Part shown: in pieces, positions 32,220-41,192 of the stretch
How the letters are laid out: every line of letters starts with the position of its first letter
Position numbering within the stretch: position 1 is the stretch's first letter
Assembly (NCBI GenBank): GCA_041390145.1
Contig: JAWKQM010000014.1
Coordinates: forward strand, 18,163 to 82,162
Direction of reading: 5' to 3'
Source: Gemmatimonadales bacterium
GTDB lineage: Bacteria > Gemmatimonadota > Gemmatimonadetes > Gemmatimonadales > GWC2-71-9
Length of the DNA: 64,000 nucleotides
Notes under the pieces: generated by a model
The model's input: only the letters and a program-made list of their open reading frames with translations
The model's database searches: none
Told to the model about the DNA's origin: nothing
Position numbers and translations under genes: made by a program

Positions 32220-33901
32220 GGTGTCGCTCCTTCCGGCGAGGCCCGCAGCGCCGTCAGCTCGCGGCGGACCCCCGCCACGTCGACCGATGCCATCGTCCCG
32301 CCACCCGCGAGCGCCTCGATGCCGGCGCGATGAAACCGATGAATCGTGTCGGCGAGTTTCCAGGTCTTCGTGACCGGCGAGCTGGCGTCGGCGGGGTCAT
32401 ACGCGCTCTGCCCGATGAGGAATTCGCGCAGCAGCCGCGCCGTCTCCAGGATCAGGCGGTCCTGGTCTTCCAGCGCATCGGGCCCGACGAGCCCGGCCAC
32501 CTCGCGGAGTTCCCGGTCCCGCTGCAGGAGCGCGAACGTTTCCTGACGCAGCGTGGTCCATCCCACACCGCCATGCTCCTCGAACCAGGGCATCACGTCG
32601 GTGGCCTGCAGGCTGTAGCTCGTTTCCCAGTCCACCGCCGGGAACTGGCGCTGGTGCGCCAGCGACGCGTCGAGGGCCCAGAGGGCACCGGCCACCCGCA
32701 GCGCCGCTTGCGTGACCGGCTCGGAGAAGTCGCCACCCGGCGGAGACAGCGCATTGATGAGGGTGACCGCGCCCTCACGTTTCGCCGACCCCAGCGCCTG
32801 CGCCCGCCCCGCGCGCTCGAAGAGCTTGCCGAGCCGGTTGCCGAGGGAGGTGGGATACCCCTCCTCGCCGGGCATTTCGCGGAGCAGCGACCCGATTTCC
32901 CGAAGCGCCTCCGCCCACCGGCTGAGCGAGTCCGCCATCATCGCCACCCGATAGCCCATGTCGCGGTAGTACTCGGCGATGGTGAGCCCGAGATAGACCG
33001 ACGCCTCGCGCGCCGCCACCGGCATGTTGGAGGTGTTCACTACGAGGACGGTGCGGTCCATCAGGGAGCGGCCGGTGCGAGGATCTTCCAACGAGGGGAA
33101 CTCCTCGAGCACGTCGGCCATCTCGTTGCCGCGCTCGCCACACCCCACATACACCACGATGTCGGCCTTGGAATGCTTGGCCAGCGACTGTTCAATGACC
33201 GTCTTACCGGTGCCGAACCCTCCCGGCACCGCGACCGACCCGCCCTCGGCCACCGGGAAGAGAAAGTCGAAGACGCGCTGCCCCGTGATGAACGGCCGGT
33301 CGGCGGGAAGCCACCGCTCCACCGGCCGCGGCACGCGCACCGGCCAGCGCTGCATCAGGGTGAGGACGGTGCCATCCTCCAGAGTCCCGATCGGTTCATC
33401 GACCGCGTAGGTGCCGGCGGTGAGTTCCGCGAGCACCCCACCTGACATCGGAGGCACCAGGATCCGGTGGATCACCCCTTCATTTTCTTCCACGGTACCG
33501 AGCTCATCGCCCGCCACCAGGTGGTCGCCTGCGCTGGCGCTTGGGGTGAACACCCAGCGACGGGACCGGTCGAGGGTCGGCGCGACGGTACCGGTGGAGA
33601 GGAAGTTCCCTTCCCGATCGGCGAGACGACTGAGCGGACGGCCCGTGCCGTCTAGCACCGAACCGAGGAGACCGGGGCCGAGCTCCGCCTGGAGCGGCGC
33701 ACCGGTGGCCTCCACCGGCTCCTCGAGCGCCAGCCCCGTGGTGTCTTCGAACACCTGCACGGTGGCCGTCTCGCCCTGAACGCGAATCACCTCGCCCAGC
33801 AGTCGCCGATGCCCGACGCGCACAATCTCGTAGAGCGCCGCCCGCGGCAGCGGTGCCGCCTCGACGAGCGCGCCGGCGGCGCGCACCACCCGGGCGCCCA
33901 T
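32216..33901 (-). CDS. atpA: A/V-type ATPase catalytic subunit A
   Basis: 561 residues, slightly shorter than the 578-590 of Thermus or archaeal A. The Walker A motif is VPGGFGTGKTVIEQ; the Walker B and arginine region is SLSRWAEALREIGSLLREMP with GEEGYPTSLGNRLGKLFERA. The A-specific non-homologous insert (about 110-190) is present. It hydrolyses or makes ATP at the A/B interface. ATG 33901 overlaps the subunit F stop; a GTG one codon earlier is also possible. Confidence 0.96.
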   Translation of the reverse strand: MGARVVRAAGALVEAAPLPRAALYEIVRVGHRRLLGEVIRVQGETATVQVFEDTTGLALEEPVEATGAPLQAELGPGLLGSVLDGTGRPLSRLADREGNFLSTGTVAPTLDRSRRWVFTPSASAGDHLVAGDELGTVEENEGVIHRILVPPMSGGVLAELTAGTYAVDEPIGTLEDGTVLTLMQRWPVRVPRPVERWLPADRPFITGQRVFDFLFPVAEGGSVAVPGGFGTGKTVIEQSLAKHSKADIVVYVGCGERGNEMADVLEEFPSLEDPRTGRSLMDRTVLVVNTSNMPVAAREASVYLGLTIAEYYRDMGYRVAMMADSLSRWAEALREIGSLLREMPGEEGYPTSLGNRLGKLFERAGRAQALGSAKREGAVTLINALSPPGGDFSEPVTQAALRVAGALWALDASLAHQRQFPAVDWETSYSLQATDVMPWFEEHGGVGWTTLRQETFALLQRDRELREVAGLVGPDALEDQDRLILETARLLREFLIGQSAYDPADASSPVTKTWKLADTIHRFHRAGIEALAGGGTMASVDVAGVRRELTALRASPEGATP

Positions 33902-34227
33902 CACCGGAGCCTCACCCGGTATCCGATGGCGCGGCGAAGGAGTTCCACGACCTGCTCCTCGGCGGAGGCCGCCGCCCGCCAGGCGGGGCCGGGAAAGGGA
34001 ACGACGATCGGCTGGGGCACCCGGTCGACGATGGTCCGGAGTTCCGGTGCCAGCCCTTCGTAAATCGACTCTTCGAGCAACACGATCCCGACCTCGGGCC
34101 GCTGCAGCAGCGAACGGAGGGTGGCATCTGCCACGCTCTCCTCGTCGGCGATGTCGGCCACGAGACCGGCGAGCGCGAAGCCGGCCGCCGTGGCTGGCCG
34201 ACAGAGGACGCGTACGCCACGGTTCAT
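33901..34227 (-). CDS. atpF: A/V-type ATPase subunit F
   Basis: 108 residues, the typical size. The Rossmann-like fold begins with RVLCRPATAAGFALAGL, has EVGIVLLEESIYEGLAPELR and ends PIVVPFPGP plus a C-terminal helix. F sits on the central shaft with D. Overlaps on both sides (subunit C stop and subunit A start) show tight coupling. The longer open frame to 34431 is a shadow of subunit C. Confidence 0.88.
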   Translation of the reverse strand: MNRGVRVLCRPATAAGFALAGLVADIADEESVADATLRSLLQRPEVGIVLLEESIYEGLAPELRTIVDRVPQPIVVPFPGPAWRAAASAEEQVVELLRRAIGYRVRLR

Positions 34228-35246
34228 GCGGCCTCCGGCATCAGCGGAGTCAGGGCCGCCGTCGGGGCGCCGAACGCGATGCCCCAGGCAATGGCACGGA
34301 GCGCGCGCGCCTCGGCACGAATCCGCTCGAGCACCGAGAGCACGACGGCCGACCCCAGCGGGTCGCGCCGCGCCAGTCCGCGGAGCCAGACAATCCGGGC
34401 CGCCGCGATGCGCGCCTCGAGCGAGGCCCACTCCACCGGGTCGCGGGCGAGCGCGACGCCGATGGCGGTGCCCGCGAACTGCGCGCGGAGTTGCGTCATC
34501 AGCCGATCGCCATCCCGCTCCGTCCTGAGCCGGGCAAAGATCTCACGCGTCAATACGCCGCCTCCGGGCAGATATTCCCGCTCGACCGTCGCGGCGTCCG
34601 GCGGCGGGGCCGACAACAGCAGCGTCCAGAGATTCTCCTGGTCCACCAGTTCCGCCGCGAAGCGCCGCACCACGCTCCCACCGGCGCGCGCCTCACGCAT
34701 GGCGCGCTCGCTGAACAGCCGGGTCAACGCCCACTCGAGATCACCGAGGCCGGGCGGGGGCGACTGCCTGCCGAGCTGTTCGAGCACCCGTCCGGCAGGG
34801 TGTCCGAACCGCAGGAGGTCATGTGCGAATTCGGCCACCGTCGTGGCCCGCGCCAGGCGGTCGAGGACGCGAAGCGGCAGGGAGGGTGTCGGCAACACGG
34901 CGTGGAGACGGGCACCGGGTGAGGCGCCCTGGGCGGCGCCGCGCAGCAGCGCGCGCAGGGTCCGGCGCTCCTCGTCCTCCATGACCACCGCCAGCACAGC
35001 GCCGCGGCCAGCAAGCCACCGGCCGAGGAGGTTGAACCGATGGGCCGCCACGAGGCTCACCGCGCGGTCAAACGCCGGTGGATCGACCAATGCGCCGGCG
35101 CCGAGGTCGAACGGGTAGTCGAGCGAGGCGGCGCGGCTGAGAAGTGTCGGCCAGTCGGGTGCGGCGGCGAGCGCCGCGAACGCGTCCCGATCGAGCAGAT
35201 GCGTCGCGAGGCCCCGCGCGCGCGCGTTCACGTCGTCCCAGCGCAT
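34224..35246 (-). CDS. atpC: A/V-type ATPase subunit C (V-type d homologue)
   Basis: 340 residues, all-helical, with three repeated lobes as in the Thermus C subunit (about 320). DDVNARARGLATHLLDRDAF is the usual opening. C is the funnel that connects the central shaft to the membrane ring. ATG 35246 starts 2 bases after the end of subunit E. Sequence conservation in this family is low, so the call rests largely on position and length. Confidence 0.82.
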   Translation of the reverse strand: MRWDDVNARARGLATHLLDRDAFAALAAAPDWPTLLSRAASLDYPFDLGAGALVDPPAFDRAVSLVAAHRFNLLGRWLAGRGAVLAVVMEDEERRTLRALLRGAAQGASPGARLHAVLPTPSLPLRVLDRLARATTVAEFAHDLLRFGHPAGRVLEQLGRQSPPPGLGDLEWALTRLFSERAMREARAGGSVVRRFAAELVDQENLWTLLLSAPPPDAATVEREYLPGGGVLTREIFARLRTERDGDRLMTQLRAQFAGTAIGVALARDPVEWASLEARIAAARIVWLRGLARRDPLGSAVVLSVLERIRAEARALRAIAWGIAFGAPTAALTPLMPEAA

Positions 35247-35247
35247 C

Positions 35248-35823
35248 TCAGTGCCCCTCGATCCGGGCGCAGAGGTCGATGGCAAGGTCGGCGCGTCGCC
35301 GGGCCAGGATCGCCACCAGCGTGTTGTCCACCGTCACGCGGCCGTCGGCCGAGTGGCCCGTGACGCCGGCGGCCACATCGGCGGACTCCACCACCAGATC
35401 GGGCAGCCCGAGCACCGCCGCCGCGGTGGCGGAAACTGCGTCGGCCGGGCTCAACAGGACCGCGGGGCCCCGTTCCAGGTAGCGCGCCGCCCCGACGGCC
35501 AGTGCGCCGGCGCCATCGGCATACCGGGTAATCGGCATGTCCTTCAGCAGCCTCGTGCCCAGCTCAAAGACCCGGTCGAGGGCGCCCGCGCGCACCGCGA
35601 GGAAGCGCTCCCGCGCCACCGCGCGCGCGGTGGCAATCTGGCGCTCGCCGGCGGTGCGCCGCTCCTCGGCGGTCCGCTCGAGGTGCAGCGCAAGCTTTCG
35701 CGCCGCATCGGCCTCGGCCCGCGCAACGATCTCCGCCGCGCGGCGCTCCGCATCATCCCGGAGGCGCGCCGACTCGCGGGCGGCATCCTCCTCCAGGTGC
35801 AGGAGCAGGGCGTCGATGCTCAC
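35248..35823 (-). CDS. atpE: A/V-type ATPase subunit E (peripheral stalk)
   Basis: 191 residues. The long N-terminal helix has charged heptads (LLLHLEEDAARESARLRDDA) and a compact C-terminal domain. The start is GTG 35823. It pairs with the G subunit in the peripheral stalks. Its position between K and C is as in Thermus. Confidence 0.85.
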   Translation of the reverse strand: MSIDALLLHLEEDAARESARLRDDAERRAAEIVARAEADAARKLALHLERTAEERRTAGERQIATARAVARERFLAVRAGALDRVFELGTRLLKDMPITRYADGAGALAVGAARYLERGPAVLLSPADAVSATAAAVLGLPDLVVESADVAAGVTGHSADGRVTVDNTLVAILARRRADLAIDLCARIEGH

Positions 35824-35827
35824 GCGC

Positions 35828-36049
35828 TCAACCGCCGGCGCGCAGCATGATGAGAACCGCCACGACGAAGCCGAGAATCGCCATCGTCTCCGGAATGGCG
35901 ACCAGCAGAATGGCCGTCGTGCTGAGCTCGGGCTTCTCCGCCAGGCTGGCGGAGATCGCCGGCCCGATGCGCGACTGTGCCCAGCCGGTGGCCAGCGCCG
36001 GGATGCTGACGGCCAGCGCGGCGCTGAGGGGAATCAGGAACGCTTCCAT
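35828..36049 (-). CDS. atpK: A/V-type ATPase proteolipid (rotor ring) subunit K/L
   Basis: 73 residues, a two-helix hairpin (about 5-24 and 45-70) joined by the polar loop AEKPE. The ion-carrying Glu is in VAIPETMAILGF on helix 2. Gln in ATGWAQSRIG on helix 1 sits at the position of the Na+-binding Gln of Ilyobacter c, and Thr follows the Glu, but the usual third ligand Gln is Met. H+ or Na+ use is therefore open. Confidence 0.9.
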   Translation of the reverse strand: MEAFLIPLSAALAVSIPALATGWAQSRIGPAISASLAEKPELSTTAILLVAIPETMAILGFVVAVLIMLRAGG

Positions 36050-36064
36050 GCGACCTCCGTGGGT

Positions 36065-37942
36065 TCAGCTGGCGTGCCCGCTGGGGCGCCAGTGCGCAAA
36101 GGGGCGGTACGCCTGCCCGCCAGGACTGTGGAACTTTCCGAAGAACTCGACATAGTGCAGCCGCAACCCGTGGATCGTCGGGGCAAAGATGGCGAGCGCG
36201 AAATTGACCAGGTGAAAGAGCAGCGCGAAGAGCACGCCCACCAGCACGCTGCCGACGCTGCCGGCCAGTTCGTTGGCCACCACCGCCATCATCACCGACG
36301 CGGTGCCGAGCGCCATGATGCGGGCGTACGAGAGGATGTTGCTCAGGGTGGAGAGAAACTCGATCGGCGCGATGATCCCCTCCGCCAGGACCAGCACGGG
36401 AAAGAGCACCAGCAGGCCGATGATCGCCGGGGTCAGGAAGCCGTGGGGCAGGACTTCGATTGCCACGAGCAGGACCACGACAATCAGCAGCACCATGACC
36501 AGCGAGGCGCCTTTCCCGACCGCCTGGCGCGGGTGACCGCGCGAGGCGTTGAACACTCCGAGCGCCAGGCCGAGGACGATGTGCACCGCCCCGATGGCGA
36601 TGGCCAGGCCGAGGAAGGCCAGAAGGGAATGCTCCCGGTCGAGGAGGATGGGGCGCAGACCGAACCAGCGGGCACCGAGGTCGCCGAAGAACTCGCCGAA
36701 GGCGATGCCGAACGCCACCGAGAAGGCGGCGCCCGCCCCGAGGACTTCGGCCACGGCCCGCCGGGTGCTGCCGGGTGCCCCGCCATGCCGCAGCCAGAGG
36801 GCAACGAGCGCCAGGAGGATGCCATAACCGATGTCGCCCATGATCAGTCCGAAGAACATCGGGAAGAAGACCGCCACGAACGGCGTCGGATCGATGGTGC
36901 CGTAGGCCGGCAGGGGCACCATGCGGGTGATCGTCTCGAAGGGGCGGAAGAGACGTGGATTCTGGAGCACAACCGGCGCGGACTCCCCCTCCCAGTCTTC
37001 CCGCGCCACCGATTCGACCACTACCCGTCCCCCAAAGCGCGCGGCCAAGGCTTGCGTGAGCTTCGGGAATCCGGCGGCGGGAAGCCAGCCTTCCACCACG
37101 AAGCTGCGCGGGGTCGCCGCGACCATCTCCCGCGCGGCGAGTCCGAGCAGGCGGTCTTCCACGGCCGCGCGCGCGCCACGCAGTTGCGGGGCGACATCCA
37201 CCGCCAGCGCCTGGCGCTCCCGGTCGAGCGCCTCCATTTCGGCGTCGATCGCATCGCGGCGGGCCGCCAGCGTCGGACCGAGCTGGCCGAGGGTCCGGCC
37301 GCCGCTCCCTTCGGGCATCGGCAGTTCGTGCACGCCCGCCTGCGCGAGGAGGCGCTCGACGCGGGCGGCGTCGGTGGGTGGCACCAGCAGGACGGCCGCG
37401 AGCTCCCCGGTGAGGAGGGGCGCCGTCTCGAGGACAAACTCGTCGCCGATGGCCTGGGCAAGTGCCTCCCGAAGCCGAGCCACGATGCCCGCGTCCTGTC
37501 CGCGGAGGACCAGGTGATAGCCGTGGGTCCGGGTGCCGCTGCCGGTCGGCAGCAGACCGCGAAAGGCCCGGATGAACTCGAGGAGCCGAGCCGTCCCCGT
37601 GCGCTCCTCTTCGAGGGTCCGTCGCCTGGCCTCGATCCGGTCCATTGCACGGCGGGCGCGGCGGAACTGACGCAACCACGCGGCAAAGGAGGTCGAGGGG
37701 GGAGCCGGTGCGTTCACGGGGGGGGCATCGAACCTGGTGGCCAGCGCATCGACGTCGCGCAACAGGCCGCGGAGGCGGCGCGCTTCCCGCGCCTCGCGCT
37801 CGTGGGACTCGACCGGACGGAGGACGCCACTCGGACGGGACTCCGAGAGCTGCAACAGCCCGACGTCCTGCACGGCGGCGAGAACATCGTCGAGTTCTTC
37901 GCGGGGACCGAGGATGCGGGCGCGGATCATGGGGAGGATCAT
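36065..37942 (-). CDS. atpI: A/V-type ATPase subunit I (stator, membrane 'a' subunit)
   Basis: 625 residues, the usual size. The N-terminal half is soluble and coiled-coil (about 1-330) and the C-terminal half has seven or eight membrane helices, with the conserved FFPMFFGLIMGDIGYGILLA. Near the end, LSYARIMALGTASVMMA carries the essential Arg that faces the rotor Glu. It forms the ion half-channels. It starts at 37942, overlapping the G/H gene stop. Confidence 0.93.
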   Translation of the reverse strand: MILPMIRARILGPREELDDVLAAVQDVGLLQLSESRPSGVLRPVESHEREAREARRLRGLLRDVDALATRFDAPPVNAPAPPSTSFAAWLRQFRRARRAMDRIEARRRTLEEERTGTARLLEFIRAFRGLLPTGSGTRTHGYHLVLRGQDAGIVARLREALAQAIGDEFVLETAPLLTGELAAVLLVPPTDAARVERLLAQAGVHELPMPEGSGGRTLGQLGPTLAARRDAIDAEMEALDRERQALAVDVAPQLRGARAAVEDRLLGLAAREMVAATPRSFVVEGWLPAAGFPKLTQALAARFGGRVVVESVAREDWEGESAPVVLQNPRLFRPFETITRMVPLPAYGTIDPTPFVAVFFPMFFGLIMGDIGYGILLALVALWLRHGGAPGSTRRAVAEVLGAGAAFSVAFGIAFGEFFGDLGARWFGLRPILLDREHSLLAFLGLAIAIGAVHIVLGLALGVFNASRGHPRQAVGKGASLVMVLLIVVVLLVAIEVLPHGFLTPAIIGLLVLFPVLVLAEGIIAPIEFLSTLSNILSYARIMALGTASVMMAVVANELAGSVGSVLVGVLFALLFHLVNFALAIFAPTIHGLRLHYVEFFGKFHSPGGQAYRPFAHWRPSGHAS

Positions 37943-38301
37943 GGCGTCGCCTCCGCCGCGATCCGCAGCACCTGTTGCACGAGCCAGTGGGCGTGCTCCG
38001 TGGCTGCCACCTCGTCCACCGCCTCGTACCGCGCCCGCACCGCGGCGAGCGCCGCCTCTTCCTCGGCAATGCGCGCCTCGGCATCCACTGCGAGGCGCGC
38101 CGAGAGTTCGTCATCGGCCGCTGCCAGTTCGGCGGCGAGTGACCCCTCGCGGAGTTCCGCCCGCTCGACCGCGCGTTCCAGCAGGGCCGCCGATTCGGCA
38201 CGCGCCTCCTCCAGCGTCGCCTCGAGGCGGGATTCCACCTCGAGGAGACGGGCGAGGGCGCTCCGGGGCGCCGAGTCGGGAGCTGACGATCTGCGTCGCA
38301 T
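37939..38301 (-). CDS. atpG: A/V-type ATPase G/H-like stalk subunit
   Basis: 120 residues, almost entirely a charged helix (LARLLEVESRLEATLEEARA and on), with the length and composition of the G/H subunit that pairs with E. It is the first gene of the operon, in the position of atpG in Thermus. Start ATG 38301; a longer in-frame start at 38328 is possible. Sequence alone does not define the family well. Confidence 0.72.
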   Translation of the reverse strand: MRRRSSAPDSAPRSALARLLEVESRLEATLEEARAESAALLERAVERAELREGSLAAELAAADDELSARLAVDAEARIAEEEAALAAVRARYEAVDEVAATEHAHWLVQQVLRIAAEATP

Positions 38302-38464
38302 GACCCTATCCACCGGCCCAGGGGACACGGGGGCCGTTGGAGAAAGTTGCCGGTGAACAGGTGAAGGGAGGGGGAGCAGGCCCTGAAGGGATCTTTAGGG
38401 GCGGGGAAGCGGGGAAGGGGGCGCCATGATAGCGCCTGCTGAACTACCGCGCTAGCATTGAGAT

Positions 38465-38800
38465 ATGAGTTCAGGCAAGACCCTCTCGCCCCGCTATCAG
38501 GCCATCTATTCGACCGTACGGCGGATCCCGCGGGGGCGGGTCGCCAGCTACGGCCAGGTGGCGGCGGAAGCTGGGCTCATCAATGCGGCCCGCCAAGTCG
38601 GCTACGCCCTGCACGCCCTGCCGAATGGCTCGACCGTTCCCTGGCACCGCGTGCTGAATGCGAAGGGCCTCATCAGCCTCAGGGACCACCATGCGCTGAC
38701 CCAGCGCATGCTGTTGACGAGGGAGGGGGTTCGCTTCGATTCGCGAGGGCGCGTGGACTTGGCAAAATTCGGATGGGCCCCCCGCAGGCGGCGGCAATGA
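38465..38800 (+). CDS. Alkyltransferase-like protein (ATL, MGMT family)
   Basis: 111 residues, homologous to the DNA-binding domain of O6-alkylguanine-DNA alkyltransferases: SPRYQAIYSTVRRIPRGRVA, GYALHALPNGSTVPWHRVLN. The reactive Cys of the PCHR motif is Trp (PWHR), the hallmark of ATLs, which bind O6-alkylguanine without repairing it and hand the lesion to nucleotide excision repair. It is cytoplasmic. It is divergent from the ATPase operon and its stop overlaps the next gene (ATGA). Confidence 0.9.
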   Translation: MSSGKTLSPRYQAIYSTVRRIPRGRVASYGQVAAEAGLINAARQVGYALHALPNGSTVPWHRVLNAKGLISLRDHHALTQRMLLTREGVRFDSRGRVDLAKFGWAPRRRRQ

Positions 38801-39753
38801 GGATATGGGGTGTTGGTGCGTTCGTGACATGTCTGCACCTGCTCCTCCCCGGTGGCCTTGAGGCGCAGACCGCGACGGCGGGGAGTTCGGAATTCGTCTT
38901 GGTGGAGCGGGCGCGGCTCCCGGAGGCCAATGCCGGGATCGTGCAACGGTACCAGCGCGCCGACGGGGCCGAGGTGCTGCTCTTTGTGACGCCCCTGCCC
39001 CCGTCGCTCGACCCCTGCGTCGACGCGTGCGCGGAACGGGCCGTCGACACGCTGTCGGCCAACTTTGCGCAGGCCCTGATTGATGAAAGCCGCCGCCCTG
39101 GGCACGACAAACTGACTATCGCCGGTTCCACCGTCGTCGCACCGCCACCCACCAGTTGGCTCGAGCGGGGACGACTGACCGCCTTGCGGCGCCTGCACGA
39201 CGGCCACCTCGTGGATTCCTACCTCTGGCTCTTCCTGGGCAGGGAAACCCTGGTCCAGGTCAGGGGTGCCGAGCCAGCGGGCAGCATCGACTTCGCGACG
39301 CTCGAGCGGCTCGTCTCGACGCTGGTTCTCACGATTCCCCCGCCCTATGATTGCCCCGACGGCGTCATCAGCGACTCGGCCCTGGTCGCGGTCTGGCCGA
39401 TGTATGTGCCCATGCACCGGCTCCCATTCCTGGTGGATTCCACCCTGGCGGCTCGGGAGTACCACTTCGCGTACCGAAGCGAGGACGCCGGGTTGTGGCG
39501 CACCACGCCGCGGTTTGCCTGGCCGAGTGGATCGGCCCTCGCGCTGGCCTCGGAGGACGTCCGCCCAGGCATCGAACTGGTGGTGATGACGGCGGTCGGC
39601 GACAATGCCTCGCTGGTGGCCATCTCCTCCCGACCCGTCTGCCAACTCCCCGAGACCGGCGGTCGCACAGGGGAGGACGTCATGCGCCTCGCGCGGCAGG
39701 CCATGGTGGACACCCTCGACGCGATCCTCGACGCGGTCGGGTACGTCCGATGA
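38797..39753 (+). CDS. Exported protein of unknown function
   Basis: 318 residues with a signal peptide (VGAFVTCLHLLLPGGLEAQ). It contains four Cys that can form disulfides (DPCVDACAE in one pair, YDCPD and RPVCQLP). No catalytic motif was recognised. The ATG at 38797 overlaps the ATL stop, and the gene overlaps the VOC gene at its end (ATGA), so it is part of a co-translated trio. The open frame to 38458 is a shadow. Confidence 0.6.
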   Translation: MRIWGVGAFVTCLHLLLPGGLEAQTATAGSSEFVLVERARLPEANAGIVQRYQRADGAEVLLFVTPLPPSLDPCVDACAERAVDTLSANFAQALIDESRRPGHDKLTIAGSTVVAPPPTSWLERGRLTALRRLHDGHLVDSYLWLFLGRETLVQVRGAEPAGSIDFATLERLVSTLVLTIPPPYDCPDGVISDSALVAVWPMYVPMHRLPFLVDSTLAAREYHFAYRSEDAGLWRTTPRFAWPSGSALALASEDVRPGIELVVMTAVGDNASLVAISSRPVCQLPETGGRTGEDVMRLARQAMVDTLDAILDAVGYVR

Positions 39754-40244
39754 ATGACGCGCCCGGTCCCATCGACCCGCGGGTCGACATCGGGCACGTC
39801 CACCTCAAGGTGGCCGACCTCGAACGCGCCCTCGCCTTCTACTGCGGCGTGCTTGGGTTCGAGTTGACGCAACGCTACGGCGACGGCGCCGCCTTCGTGA
39901 GCGCCGGCGGCTACCACCACCACATCGGGCTTAACACCTGGGAGAGCCTTGGCGGCTCGCCGCCTCCCCCGGGCACCACCGGGCTCTACCATGTCGCCAT
40001 TCGCTATCCCGACCGTGCTGCGCTGGCGGACGCGCTCCGGCGCGTCCTCGCCGCCGGCATCCGGCTCGACGGCGCCAGCGACCACGGCGTGAGCGAGGCC
40101 CTGTATCTCCGGGACCCCGACGAGAACGGCGTCGAGCTCTATCGCGACCGGCCCCGCGAGGAATGGCCACGCGATGCCGGTGGCGCACTCGTGATGACCA
40201 CCGGCCCGCTCGACATCCGCGCGCTGCTGCGCGAGGCACCCTGA
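39750..40244 (+). CDS. VOC-family (glyoxalase/dioxygenase-like) protein
   Basis: 164 residues, VOC fold. GHVHLKVADLERALAFYCGV (first ligand His), GYHHHIGLN, GLYHVAIRYPD and LYLRDPDENGVELYRDRP (the Glu ligand) are the catechol-2,3-dioxygenase/CatE-like pattern. Metal-dependent activity on a small substrate is likely but the substrate is unknown. It is cytoplasmic. Confidence 0.85.
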   Translation: MNDAPGPIDPRVDIGHVHLKVADLERALAFYCGVLGFELTQRYGDGAAFVSAGGYHHHIGLNTWESLGGSPPPPGTTGLYHVAIRYPDRAALADALRRVLAAGIRLDGASDHGVSEALYLRDPDENGVELYRDRPREEWPRDAGGALVMTTGPLDIRALLREAP

Positions 40245-40269
40245 CGTACATCCACGCGGGAGACGCACA

Positions 40270-40836
40270 ATGACCTCCGCATCCGGGCCAAGCGGCCCTC
40301 CGCACGGCTTGCCCGCCCTCTGGGAAAAACTCACCGGGCCACAGCGACGCGCCGTGGCTCGCGTCCTCCTGACCCGCAGCGTCGCCCGCGACGTCAACAC
40401 CGAATTCGCGGACACGCGAACCTTCGGCCAGCGGGTGTCCGACCGGATCGCCGCGTTCGGCGGCTCCTGGCCGTTCATCGGGCTGGCGTTTCTCATGCTC
40501 GCCGGCTGGGTCGTGCTCAACTCGGTGCTGCTCGCGCGGCGCGGCGCCGCCTTCGACCCCTATCCGTATATCTTGCTGAACCTGATCCTCTCGATGCTCG
40601 CCGCGTTGCAGGCCCCGGTCATCATGATGTCGCAGAACCGGCAGGCGGCGCGGGACCGGCTCGAAGCCACGCACGACTACGAGGTGAACCTCAAGGCCGA
40701 GCTCGAGATCCAGTCGCTCCACGAGAAGCTCGACCAGCTCCGCGAGCGCGACTGGGCCGCCCTCGTGGAGATGCAGCAGCAACAGATCCAGCTGCTCCAG
40801 CGCCTGCTGGAGCGCGCCACCGGGGAGTCCGCATGA
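40270..40836 (+). CDS. DUF1003 membrane protein
   Basis: 188 residues. FGQRVSDRIAAFGGSWPFIG and ILLNLILSMLAALQAPVIMM with two membrane helices are the DUF1003 core; a coiled coil follows (LEIQSLHEKLDQLRERDWAA). Some family members are described as magnesium- or cyclic-nucleotide-associated, but no function is established. Its stop overlaps the YbjQ start (ATGA). Confidence 0.85.
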   Translation: MTSASGPSGPPHGLPALWEKLTGPQRRAVARVLLTRSVARDVNTEFADTRTFGQRVSDRIAAFGGSWPFIGLAFLMLAGWVVLNSVLLARRGAAFDPYPYILLNLILSMLAALQAPVIMMSQNRQAARDRLEATHDYEVNLKAELEIQSLHEKLDQLRERDWAALVEMQQQQIQLLQRLLERATGESA

Positions 40837-41192
40837 TCGACACCAGCAGTCACGAAATGACGACCACCACCTTCGAGCTCGACGGCTTCCGCATCGCGCA
40901 GAGCCTCGGCGTGGTCCGCGGCATCAGCGTCCGGAGCCGGAACGTCTTCGGCTCCTTGGCCGCACGGATCGAGACGATTTTCGGCGGCAACATCTCGATG
41001 CTCACCACCCTCTGCGAGCGCACCCGGCAGGAAGCCTTCGACATCATGCTGACCCACGCCCACCAGATGGGCGCCAACGCGGTGGTCGGCGTGCGGTACG
41101 ACGCGACGGAACTCCTCCCGGGCGTCACCGAGGTGCTGTGCTACGGCACCGCGGTGGTGGTGCGCGAGCAGCTGACGAGCGGAGAAGATTGA
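40833..41192 (+). CDS. YbjQ-family (DUF74) heavy-metal-binding-domain protein
   Basis: 119 residues. The family pattern is intact: AQSLGVVRGISVRSRN, FGGNISMLTTLCERTRQEA and HAHQMGANAVVGVRYDA. YbjQ proteins form pentameric rings; the name implies metal binding but the function is unknown. It is cytoplasmic. It is translationally coupled to the DUF1003 gene upstream. Confidence 0.88.
   Translation: MIDTSSHEMTTTTFELDGFRIAQSLGVVRGISVRSRNVFGSLAARIETIFGGNISMLTTLCERTRQEAFDIMLTHAHQMGANAVVGVRYDATELLPGVTEVLCYGTAVVVREQLTSGED

Noticed and set aside
33902..33904. GTG one codon before the subunit A ATG
   Set aside because: The ATG at 33901 gives the usual ATGA overlap with subunit F and is the better start.
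35537..38356. 939-codon plus-strand open frame through the ATPase operon
   Set aside because: The minus strand encodes recognisable ATPase subunits throughout.
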